DNA of 36,619 nucleotides from Parachlorella kessleri (lineage: Eukaryota > Chlorophyta > Trebouxiophyceae > Chlorellales > Chlorellaceae). This document shows positions 10,301 to 20,400 of the stretch, in pieces (the stretch's first letter is position 1; the number at the start of each line of letters is the position of its first letter). The stretch spans positions 1-36,619 of the forward strand of contig BBXU01000895.1 in NCBI GenBank assembly GCA_001598975.1, read 5' to 3'. A model generated the notes under the pieces. It was not told the origin of the DNA. It saw only the letters and a program-made list of their open reading frames with translations, and ran no database searches. The position numbers and the translations under genes are program-made.

Positions 10301-12951
10301 ATACCGCCACTGCTATACGCCAACATCTACACAGGTCCGCCGCAGGGTGCATGGCAGCAGAGCCATTGCCCGCCATTAGAATTGCAGTGGATGACAAGAT
10401 GGCCAAGCCCTTACCGTCTGTGTCACCCCCAAGTCTTTCCCTTCTGACTAGAGGACAGTTGGAACTTGCTCGGAACACTGGAGGGAGCAGTTTGTGCAGC
10501 CTAAGCCTCCTCCCCGGCCAGGCATGGAGCCTGGACTGTCACGCGGCCTAATAAATAATAAACTCTCCAAGTTTGTCCAATATGCAACCCCTTCCTGTTG
10601 TTCGCTGGCAGTTGACAAGTGGCTACACCAGCTAGCCGGGGGCTACTTCCGGCAGCTAGCCTGGTGGCAGCGGCGGCTGCTTGGGCTGGTGGCAGTGGGG
10701 CTGCCTTGCTTGGGCGGCGCACTAAAGCTCTCTGGCAGGTCGGCTGTAGTCTTGACCATCACCGGAGCAACTGGTGAGGCGCGGTCTGTCAATTGCTTTT
10801 TCGCGGCGCACCAGGGATGGGATCTTGCGCTATGGTACTGCTGGAACCACATGTGTTGGCTGCATCCTTTGTGGTGGCAGATGCAAAGGATGGGGCATCG
10901 TTGCAGCTGGTTCCAAGGGATAGGCTGGTTACTTGCCTGATCTGGAGCCGGGAGGCCCAAGGTATGTGCGCACTTGGCATGTGGCTCGTTGGGCTCGTGG
11001 CAGCTTGTCTGGGCAATGCGTGCACACCTAGTGATGCAACCTGGGGTGCAGCGCAATGCACTTCAGTGGTGTCTCAAGGGGTCACAATGTGTACCTGCCA
11101 GGCTGCTTCCTAAGGTCGCCCGCCAGGCGCAACCCCCCGGCTTTGTTGGAGTAACATCAGGTTGCTCCCCCTTCCCAGGTGTGGCCATGATGTCGTTCCT
11201 GGTGCCCGTCTACTGCCACCTCTGCCTGTATTTTGGCTGGTAAGTTTCATTGCCTCGATGCCGCTGTGACGGTTCAGATGGGAGCAGCCGCCCTTTTCCC
11301 TATGTTTCCAGGTCAGTGCCTGCGCCTGGCTGCCAGCACGCAGGCTTGATGATGCCCCTTGAACAGTAGCAAGAACAGGACAGCCCCATGCCCACTAAGC
11401 AAGGGAGCATAGGTTGTGGCACAGCTGTGCACAGCCCCACGCCGGTTTGCGCCTTGCAGAGGTTGATAGTAAGCGGAGAAGCCGGTTTGGTGACGACCAC
11501 TGCTGTGTCCCTGCATGTCAAGACAAGGTGTTCACGCGATTGCTGCAGGACGTACGTGCAACAAGGCCTGCCTCCCTTTGACTCCCACCGCCAGTCGTAC
11601 CACAAGCAGCTAGAGAGCGAGCTGCAACTCCACCCGCTGTCCCCCAGCAGCCACTCTATCCTGGGCGAGGAGAGTTACTCTCCCACGCTCATAGACGAGC
11701 AGCAGCTGCAGCAACTCACGGGCCACCCTAGCAGTGTGCGGCATAGAGTGTTGAGCGCGTCGCGAAGCGCCTCGCCTGCGCACACTGTGGCCTTGGAGGA
11801 GGTTGTTGGCCAGGTAGGCTAGGAAGGGCATGCACCTTGTTTTGATTTTGCTTTCGTCAGAAGGCATCCCCAGTCTTCGATCTACAGCTACTCCCAGACT
11901 GGAGTTGTCTAGTTATGGAGGCTCACAGAAAAGAGCGGCCTGTGAAGGTGTGAGGCACTCCAAACAACAGTAAGCAGACTTACTGTTTTAGTTGGCCTGG
12001 CGGGACGCACATGATGATTGATCGAATTCTGTTAGTGAAGTCTGTTGAGGTCTGGGCCACTGGTCCAGCTGAATCAAACTACCCTCAGTTACTTGAGCAT
12101 GTACAGTAGGGGTGCTATGCTTCATGCCCTGGCATAGGCACTTGTACAGCTTGGTGGATCAGCAGCCTGTCAGCTCAACCTAAGCAGTGATGCCAGCCGC
12201 ATCTTCGAAGCAGCGGTAGCCTATGCCTGGAACATGCTGTGAGCGATGCCGATGTACGTGGGCCTCTGTTGTTTATAAGGGTGTTAGGTACTGCGAATGG
12301 AGAGTGAGAGGCGAACTAAGCTGACAGGGCTGGATGCAGGAATTCTTGCATGAGTCTTGCCTGGGTTGTGCCGTCTGTTGCAGTCCATGCAACCCTGGCT
12401 GTATGGTAAGGTGTCAGCGTCACTTTGGTCAGCATGGCTTGCAGGTGTCTGAGTATGTGGAGGACGGGCTCCAAAGCCCTGGGTTGTTGTATCCCGTGCT
12501 CCCATACCGCCAACGCTGGCCGCACTGGGTGAGTGCAACGTGTATATGGCACCCACCCCATGCGCTTCCCCATCACAGTTGTGCCTGCATGTTCCCTAGT
12601 GGCGGCGTTGCTGAAGGGATGACCTGGCATGCACATACCGGTCATTCTGGCAGTTGTTTGAGAGTCGTGCCGGGCATCTCAGGTAGGAACTGATAATGGC
12701 TGTGTGCACATATGCACGCTCCTTCGAGTTGGTCTTCCAAAGACTTGCCACCGTGGTAGGTCAACAACTCATGCCCCCAAGCATCTTCCTTGTGCTCCTT
12801 GTATCCACAGATCGTGGAGTGGGCCGTGGAGCTGTTCTTACCAGTCCTGGTGTCCCTGCTGGCGGTTGTCTTTTCCCTAGCTACACTGGCAGCAAGTGCC
12901 AGCCTGGAGGGGACAGCAATGGGAGCCAAGGAGGTGCACAGCCTCCCTTGA
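7356..12951 (+). CDS. AVT/SLC38-type amino acid transporter
   Basis: Fifteen exons, all phase-consistent, give 556 residues: 7356..7414, 7535..7572, 7691..7833, 8184..8387, 8734..8866, 8993..9025, 9193..9259, 9562..9703, 9942..10029, 10284..10334, 10612..10773, 11179..11239, 11549..11813, 12445..12528, 12811..12951. Family signs are the first helix GSVAILTLGVVGNAILPMPL, the YELLALAVG loop, DISSAVSLFCFAFYMQVLLM (the conserved FAF helix), GTAGVTYLLTGFFGAAMYG, YLALSIPPLLYANIY, and TITGATGGVAMMSFLVPVYC. These are 10-11-helix amino acid permeases of vacuolar or plasma membranes that move neutral or cationic amino acids; the substrate cannot be read from sequence. Intron 2 is GC-AG. Exons 13-14 add a hydrophilic loop of about 115 residues, rich in Ser, Gln and Glu, before the last helix (IVEWAVELFLPVLVSLLA). 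The start ATG leaves only about 8 residues before the first helix. Confidence 0.9.
12284..12340 (+). repeat. Dispersed-repeat fragment in transporter intron 13
   Basis: GTTAGGTACTGCGAA, GAGTGAGAGG and CTGACAGGGCTGGATGCAGG, in this order, match the dispersed repeat (reverse complement of 2366-2440). It lies inside the intron 11814..12444. Confidence 0.5.
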
Positions 12952-13875
12952 AACGTGGTATCCACCATGTAAGTCTAAAAAGCAAGCCAGGGAAGGAGGT
13001 CATGCGGTGCTGAGGCGCACACGGCGGATGGTTGATGCTAGACGAGGGACGCTGACATTTGCACACCACATGGGCATCCAGGAACATGCCTGAGACCAGC
13101 ACAGTGTACTACGGATGCTTCACTCGCATAGCGACAAGTGGCCAAGCATTCTTCGTATGCAGCTTTGAAGACGCCAAGTTTCCATTGATGATCCCAGAGC
13201 TTGCATTATCTGCCGCCTATGACACATAGCTAAACACCATCACACCTACAGACCTCACGCTTGCCCGTGTTGGAAAAACAGGGGAGGAAGCATTCCCTCA
13301 GACATGTATGTGCTCCGTGTGCACTCCATGTCATTAGGCTCTCAAGCAGCACATCCTGCAACTTCAAGTCTGTCGCAAAAGCCTAGGCATGTAACCGATC
13401 ATGGCATCCCTTGCACACCGCCCTGCCCAAGCTTAGCCACTCCATGGACAGTACCCTGCGCACTGAACAGATGAGCAAAACATTCTTACTGCCGCTGAGC
13501 GCCATACATATTGCACGCACCGCCGGTCCTGCGCTAGCACCGACTGCTGTGTACTTGCTGCAGCATCTCAAACATTATGAAGAACAACCATACTAACCAC
13601 GCCCAGCGCAATATGCACAAGCCAAGTCAGCGACGGTACGTGACAATTTCAGCCTCGGATTCCTTGGCGTTGCAGCCCTGCTGTGCGGTGGTCATCACAT
13701 CTGTTGTGCACAACACACAATCATATACTCCAGCGCTGCGCAGTCAGCAGGGCTGCTGTTCACGGGCACTGCTGCCATGCCTGGCATGACGTCATAGCCA
13801 GCCGTCGAGCCAGGCTAAGCTGCCTCGCCCTCCGCCAACCAACACCCAGCATGACTCCACCGCCTTCACGCTGGC
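12952..13875. other. Convergent intergenic region, no gene seen
   Basis: This is the space between the stop codons of the transporter (+) and the DeSI-type gene (-). It should contain both 3' UTRs. A TGTAA motif at 13390-13394 is a candidate polyadenylation signal for the transporter; another at 12968 is very close to the stop. ORFs here are short and unconvincing. Confidence 0.5.
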
Positions 13876-15417
13876 TTACGACGTAGCCACCAGCTGCGGT
13901 GCTGACTGGTACGGCCGCCGCTCGCTTCTCAGGTCGTCTGCAAGCAAGCTGCGCTGCTCATCGCCCTCCATCACCGCCTCCTGTAGATCGTCGCTGGCTG
14001 GCCGCGCGGTGGGCGGCCGCAGCGGCGGCAGCCAGCCGGCGGGTAGCAGGCACTGCAGCGCCACTGCCATGTGCGCCAAGCGGTTAACCTGCGGCAGCTT
14101 GCAATACATACACAACTTAAGCCACGCGAGCACGTGCTCAAAGGCATGGGAAAGCCAGCAGGCATTGAGCACACTGGACAGCCAGGCAGAAACAGCGGGG
14201 GAATGGCAGAACATGACATCCAGATGGAGCCCTTTCACCAAACTAGGATGTCTGGCCAGCAGGTCAATTTCACTGTCGTTGGGAACACGAGCAGCTGTAG
14301 CGTCTGCATGTTTTATCTTTGCTAGCCGTTCACTCACCCAGGCTGGGGCCTCCCTGCCGGTTAGCCGTTCACACAGGTCGCTTGAGAAGGTGTTGCAGTT
14401 CATCTGCAGCAAGTGGTACTGGTTGCCGCGGTAGGTGCGGCCCATCTGCTGCACCACAGCGTGCACCTCCTGGGGTGACAGGCTCGTCTCACCGATGGGC
14501 ACGCTTTCCCGGAAGGTGACTGCAGCCAGCAAGTAAATGAAATGATTGTTAAACACCACCAAGGCCTGCATCAAGAGCCTGGCAGGCTTAGTTAGCAGTG
14601 GGCCTCGCCCATAACCCAGAAAGGTTCCTCTGGCGCCGTTAGGCAGCAAACATTTGAACCGCTTCTTCTCCTCTCTTATCAATTGCTACCGGCGACTGGC
14701 ACGACCGGCCAAGCAAAGCTGAGCATGCTGCCAAGCATGCGCCAGAGGTAGCTGGCGAGCCACCAGGGAGTATACAACACCCATCAACAGATGCAACAAC
14801 CATCGACAAATGCAACACCCACCTGTCCCAGGTGCCTGCTTGGGGCTTGTGGCAAACACTCCAGGCGCTGCACAGCAGGCAAGATCACCTCATGTCACCC
14901 TTGCTCGCCATGCATGTACCACAATGGTAAGGTGAGTGGGTAAGGAACAGAAGTCATTGCCGACAGCGTCCAGCATTACTACCCGGCAGCGTTCAACCCC
15001 TGACGAAACAAGCGTGGCACTCATCCATGGTGGAGGCTGGCTTACCATCATACTCATGTCCGCCAAAAGCGTACTCCACCCCGTAGACTTCAACGCCACT
15101 GTGAAAAATGCCAACCCCACACCTACAGAAAGAAATTTGTGCAATTTTTTTCTCATTCTGCTGAGCGGGTGGCTGAGCTCAGTTCATGCAAGTGTGAGGG
15201 GTGCAAAGGATTGAGCAAGCACTCTAATATGAGCTGGGTGCTGCATATCATAAGGCAATGACTCTAATATTGCCAACTCAGGAGAGGTGGGCCAGCGGAG
15301 GCAGCAATAGCAGGCGCACCAGTAGGTCCAGTGGTTTTGCTCTATGAGGTCATAGACATTCAGATAGACTGTAGTCGCCGAGCTGGCCTGCAGTTCCTGG
15401 GGCGCTGGCCCCGTCAT
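13876..15417 (-). CDS. DeSI-like PPPDE thiol isopeptidase
   Basis: Five exons in phase, 15417..15320, 15122..15046, 14867..14823, 14519..14338 and 14088..13876, give 204 residues. The fold is that of PPPDE/DUF862 (DeSI) proteins: VYLNVYDLIEQNHWTYW, GVGIFHSGVEVYGVEYAFGG with catalytic His40, PGVFATSP, TFRESVPIGETSLSP, and YHLLQMNCNTFSSDLCERLT with catalytic Cys115, then PAW-VNRLAHMAVALQCLLP. Both catalytic residues are present, so it should be active. The family removes SUMO or ubiquitin-like modifiers, or has thioesterase activity, in cytosol or nucleus. A charged tail (DDLQEAVMEGDEQRS) ends the protein. Intron 4 (249 bases) is in frame and has no stop codon, so a retained-intron product is possible. 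The start MTGPAPQEL is the nearest in-frame ATG; an earlier one lies at 15486. Confidence 0.88.
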
Positions 15418-16411
15418 GACTCCGCCACCCCACTGGCACGCTAAAGCTTCCCCTACAGTCAGCGCTCTGCATGCGCAGGGAAACACGATGTTTCACTGCC
15501 TCTGCGCACAGGGAGGACAACCTGCAAACGAGGGCACCTGAGTGCCGGTGGCCCTGCCTTCTTTATCTCCCAAAAAGCAGCACAGCCTGGGCACTGGCAG
15601 CCCTTTAAAAGCCTTGCCAGCAAGTAGAAACCCAGTTCCTCTGGCGAGCAGCCAGCAGCATGTAGAAGAGGACGACCCACAGCCCTATGCAGCTAGCTTG
15701 CTGTTACCATGCAGGCTTGAGGCAACAGCTGCTCACGCTCCAGTGGCTATTACCTGTTCCTGCAGCGCCCGGCCGCACGGCAACCAAGCTGGCACGACCG
15801 CAGAGCTTCAGCCCAGGTCCGCCATCCACAGACGCGCACAAGGGGCTCGGATCAGCTGCTAGGCCTTCTGCTCCCAAGGCAACGACGAGCACAACACTTC
15901 TGACTTAGCAGGGAAAGAACACTGTCCTGCACCAACGCCCGTTGCGAGGTGGAATTGAACAACTTTATTTCAATTTAGGGTCGCAGCGAGCACAATGTGA
16001 AGGACTGCCTCATTGTCGCACAGCGCGCCGCAGCATGTTCCAGGATGCCAACTGCACTGCAGTGCAATTGTGCATACAACTTACATTGTGCTATGTATGA
16101 TAGGGAAGTACCGTACGTCTGCAGACAGCATGTGCACCCGTGGATCACCATTGTGCCAGTCTGAAGGCCCTGTGAGCAGGCTCACCGACAGCAGTCCGCT
16201 GGCGAGCTTCTATTTTGGCCCGTTGGATTGAGAGGTGATTTTCCACTGCACAAGGCATTCCCCCTTCTCAGCGCAACCTTGCACGTTCAGGGACTTGTGC
16301 ATGGCTTGAGCATAGCCTTCATGAACAAGACACGTCAGGCTTTCTCTGGTGTCTGCCAACATCGCGCGCATCAAAAAGAACTACTCTACTAAATCAGCTG
16401 GTCTCGACTTT

Positions 16412-16439
16412 GGGGGGTGGGGGGGGGGGGTGGGGGGGG
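16412..16439 (+). repeat. Long G-run with quadruplex potential
   Basis: Three blocks of 6, 12 and 8 G separated by single T or TG-type interruptions form a 28-base tract. Such a tract can form a G-quadruplex on the plus strand. Assembly or sequencing error in the run length is likely. Confidence 0.8.
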
Positions 16440-16686
16440 CGCTGCAACGCTTGCGGCAGGGAGTGCCCAGGTGAATGCTTGGAAAGGCGATGTCCCTAAG
16501 CAAGTGCAAGGATGGGGAGCTATGCTTGCACCGGTGGAGTGAAAACCCAGTGGGTGCCCTTGACAGCCTAGTAGTCATGGATTTGTGAGTATGGCATCCA
16601 GGCAACGCCTCCCGCAGCTTTACAGACCTGCCTACACACCGGTTGGGGGTCACAAACGCCCACACTCGGTCATTGTATCTGTTTAT

Positions 16687-16836
16687 GGTGGCAGGTAATG
16701 CGATCAAAGAGGAGGTACGGGTATACTGGGCTGACAGGTTTCTATGCAGTTTTCAGCATGGGTGGCACTTGGTTTGAACAGGGACTGAGAGGTGAGCTGG
16801 ACTGACAGGGGTGCACGCAGAATGTGCCTGAGTCTT
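16687..16836 (+). repeat. Dispersed-repeat copy
   Basis: Contains GGTGGCAGGTAATGCGATCA, GAGGAGGTACGGGTATACTG and two CTGACAGG modules, then GCACGCAGAATGTGCCTG. The order of modules matches the reverse complement of 2366-2535, making it the fullest plus-strand copy. Confidence 0.7.
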
Positions 16837-16902
16837 GATTAATTTCTGATCAGTAGTTCTCTCCCCGGGAAAAGCTAAGGCCACTGGGAGTTATGTTATC
16901 TC

Positions 16903-16966
16903 ATTTAGTAAGGATGGCAGGCAATTCGGTCAGAGAGGAGGTACGGGTATACTGGGCTGGACAGGG
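16903..16966 (+). repeat. Second, shorter dispersed-repeat copy
   Basis: TTTAGTAAGGATGGCAGGCAAT, interrupted by a few changes, then GAGAGGAGGTACGGGTATAC and TGGGCTGGACAGG. Same orientation as the copy at 16687, about 216 bases apart, the same spacing as the two units at 2148 and 2366. Confidence 0.7.
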
Positions 16967-17429
16967 TGGTACCTGGAGCTGGACCCTAGGCAACGACCGA
17001 GCAGCCTCTCAATGTAAAGCCAACATACGGTTGACCAGCTTTATGAAGACACAGCATAAGCTGCTCATTACCCGATGATGTCATTCACATGTCCTTCAGT
17101 GCCAGTCAGTGGTTGCATGTGAGTAGATGGATGCCTGATGACAACCTTGCAGGCATCAAGCAGGCATGCCTGGTGATCAGTTATAGGGACCAGTTACACT
17201 GCAGCGACTTTCGAATCACATGCCATCACGAACTGTATACTAACATATCTAGAAAATGACTAATATATCTCGAGCGAGTCGGGGTGAGGAGTGCCAAGTA
17301 GTCTAAATACGTTGCGCATCAAATTCACTTTGCCAACATATACTCACCGTTTCTACTCCAACCTTGCGATCGGCAGACTGCCTGCTGTTTGTCTGCCCAC
17401 GACTGCCGGTCCTGGGGCAGTAGGATAAC

Positions 17430-20400
17430 ATGCAGCGTCCTCTTGTGTCTGGATCGCCATGCTCGCCAATCCACCGCAGCTCCAAGCGCACCCGCAGGGC
17501 TAGGGGCGGCACCCCACAGCTAGTCAGGGCAGCTGCCGCAGTGGGGACAGTGCAAGCTGAGCCGGCCACACGACCTGTAGCAGTGCCTAGGAACCTGGAC
17601 CAGTATCGGCGAGAAGGAGCTGAGGAGGGCATCTGGCTGAGGGAGCAGGTGCAGAAAGGCTGTGGCCAGCCGGTGGTAGTCCAACACGCCTTGGGGACGA
17701 AATGTTATGAAACAACAGGTACTGTGACGCGAAATTGCCAGGCTGGGCTACCTTGACAGTTACCTCATCTGCCCTGCAGGCAAATAAGGAGGACCCAGCA
17801 CAGGGCACTATCGCGCAGGTCCTCCCTCCCTGGGACACCACCGCGACTGCTGACGTGGCTGTGGTGGGCTGCGGGCCTGCCGGCCTCAAGCTAGCAGCAG
17901 AGCTGGGGAAGCGGGGGCTGAGGGTGGCGCTTGTTGGGAAAGATTCGCCATTTGTCAACAATTATGGCGTCTGGCTGGACGAGTTCCGGGAGCTAGGCCT
18001 GGAGGATACCCTCGAAGCAAGTGAGTGGCACTTGGCAGTGGAGGGAGCACCAGTGATCTAGCTGGCCCTCTAGCGGGACATTTGCCTTCTTGGGCATTTA
18101 ACGCGTGACGTGCTTCTTGCAGCGCAGCTAAATGTTCTGTGGTGATACTCCTGGTGGGATTATAGTAGGGACCCCGACGTTGGAACTGTTGAAATGTGCT
18201 GCTGCACGGGGGCACTCGGTCCTCCCTGCCTACATTGTTCATGCGAGGATTTGAATGCGTGCAAGGAAATAGGTAGCAAGTGTAAGTCTCGCATGTCTCT
18301 GGACGCGTTTTAGATCAGAAAGAGCAAATGTTTCCTAGCACATCTTGACGGCACTGCTGTTGGCTTGTTTCCCGTGCAGCATGGGATGATGCAATGTGCT
18401 ACTTCAAGGAGGGCAAGGAAGTCCGAGTTGGCCGGGCGTATGGCAGGGTCTGCAGGTGATAAGTGCAAGGGAAAAAAGGGTCCCCACTAGTTGCATTAAA
18501 ATCATGTAGTTGTCGGCTCTGTAGGGCTGACGAGGTGTGTGCCATGCCTGTGTAACAGAACCTTTCGTCCCCAGATGCTTTGTCAGAGGAGGCAATGGCA
18601 TATGCCACTGCACCTGGTAAGCGGGTAGGAAATGGGTGCAGCTGGCTGGATGATCTGGCAGTGCATGGTACGGGAGACACCCCCTGGTGCATTTGTATTG
18701 TTATAGCCTCCTCCCATGCGGCCTCCCAAGCTCCCGCGGCTGCCTGTGCTTGCTGCGACAGGCGGAAGCTGCGGGCGCGGCTCCTGCAGGAGTGCTCTGA
18801 GGCGGGGGTGCAGTTTTTGGCTGGGGATGTGGAGGACGTGGTTGCAGAGGAGGCCGGCATGCAGGCGAAAGTGGTCCTTCGAGGCGGCCAAGTCGTCAAG
18901 TGCAAGTGGGTGATGTCGGATAATTCGTTGAGTGCAAGTGGGTGATGTCGGATAGTTCGTTGAGTGCAAGTGGGTGATGTCGGGTAATTCGTTATGCAAG
19001 TGGGGAATGTCGGATAAGAGAAACAGACTGTGTACATGGCGTCCAGAGTGCTACTGTTGCACGTATGCCTTAACACGGTTGTCATTGTACTCGGCATGCA
19101 CGCTGCGGCGGGTGTGGTTTGGCAAAGCATGAAGAGGATTGCAATCATCATGTGATGAGGTACTTCTCCGCCGCACCATTGCTGCCAATGTCCACCGGGC
19201 TGCGACTTGCTGGCACGTGCCCTCGTTCGGTTGTGTGCCTGGCACTGCCAAGCAGCAGCCGCACCAGGCCCCATGGCAGATAGCGTTCCGGCAAGCAGAG
19301 CCAGCGGAGGCCCCACCAGGAGAAAACACCCTGCAGCATACCCGGCTGCGCTGGCTATCTCCCTGCAGGCTCATAAACTTGTCGGCGGGGGCAGTGGCGG
19401 GCAAGTTCCTGCGGTATGAGGAGGGCGTGCCGGAGGTGGCTGCACAGACGGCCTACGGCATTGAGGCGGAGGTGGAGGGCTATGAGGCGTCGTATGACCC
19501 CTCAGTCATGCTGTTCATGGACTTCCGGCGGCACCACACAGGGCTGTATGATGGCACAGCCGGCAGGTGAGCTGGAGGGCAGGGTTGTGGAGCCCTCTTG
19601 AGGTGTTCAGAAGGGGCATTCCACCCGTGTCTTTGAGGACACTCTGGACACTGGCAATCCAGGGTGGGGTGGGAGAGGGAGGGTGGGGGGCAGGCAGGCT
19701 GGTGCCATTCCGCTGCTTTTGGGTTTCCATTGAGCCTTCCCATTATCCTTGGTTGTGGCCCATGGCAGCTAACAGCAGTGGACCTGAGTTCCATGCTGTC
19801 CGGTTGGACAGTCCGCTGCTGGTTATCAAGTGCGTCCGTGTCCTGCAAGCCGCAGGCAGCGGCCGGGGCAGCACCAGAATGGCGGCGAGGGGCTGTGGGG
19901 CACTGACAAGGAGGTGCCTTCCTTCCTCTATGCCATGCACCTGGGGGGCAGCCGGGTTTTCCTAGAGGAGACCTGCCTGGTGGCCAAGCCGCCCCTGCCC
20001 TTTGCGGTGCTGAAGCGGCGCCTGGAGCGGCGCTGCGCTGCGCTGGGGATCAAGGTGCGGGGCAAGGGAACCCTTGTGCCACCCCTTGCCAAGGCCTGGC
20101 AGCCTGCTCAGTGGCCGTGCACTCTCCAGCGCAACGATGATGCCACGTGTGGGTGGTACGGCTGCCTATTATGTAGCGCCTGGAGTTCACTCTTACATGC
20201 CAGACAAGTGCACAAGAAGGGCAGGCAATGCACCTTCGCGACGGGCACCTGCTGCATACAGTGAACCCCTAAAGGATGCACTCACCTGCATGACCCATGA
20301 CGCCGTACAGGTGAAGGAGATTCACGAAGAGGAGTGGTCGTACATCCCAGTGGGCGGGCCTCTGCCCCTCCCGGACCAGCCCATCACTGCCTTTGGTGCG

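Larger units (their letters stand above)
15418..17429. other. Divergent intergenic region with repeats, no gene seen
   Basis: Two kilobases between the DeSI-type start (-) and the cyclase start (+). It holds two dispersed-repeat copies and a long G-run. No ORF here shows a recognisable family, splice-consistent structure or signal peptide. The right part should contain the cyclase promoter, where light control would be expected, but I cannot name a box with confidence. Confidence 0.5.

Noticed and set aside
10612..10738. Intron starting at 10739 (AG/GTCGG) in the transporter
   Set aside because: It breaks the phase with the next exon; reading on to 10773 restores the conserved TITGATG motif and the phase.
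18399..19316. 305-codon minus-strand ORF opposite the cyclase
   Set aside because: It is antisense to confirmed cyclase exons, and its repeated DITHLH words come from the 32-bp tandem array.
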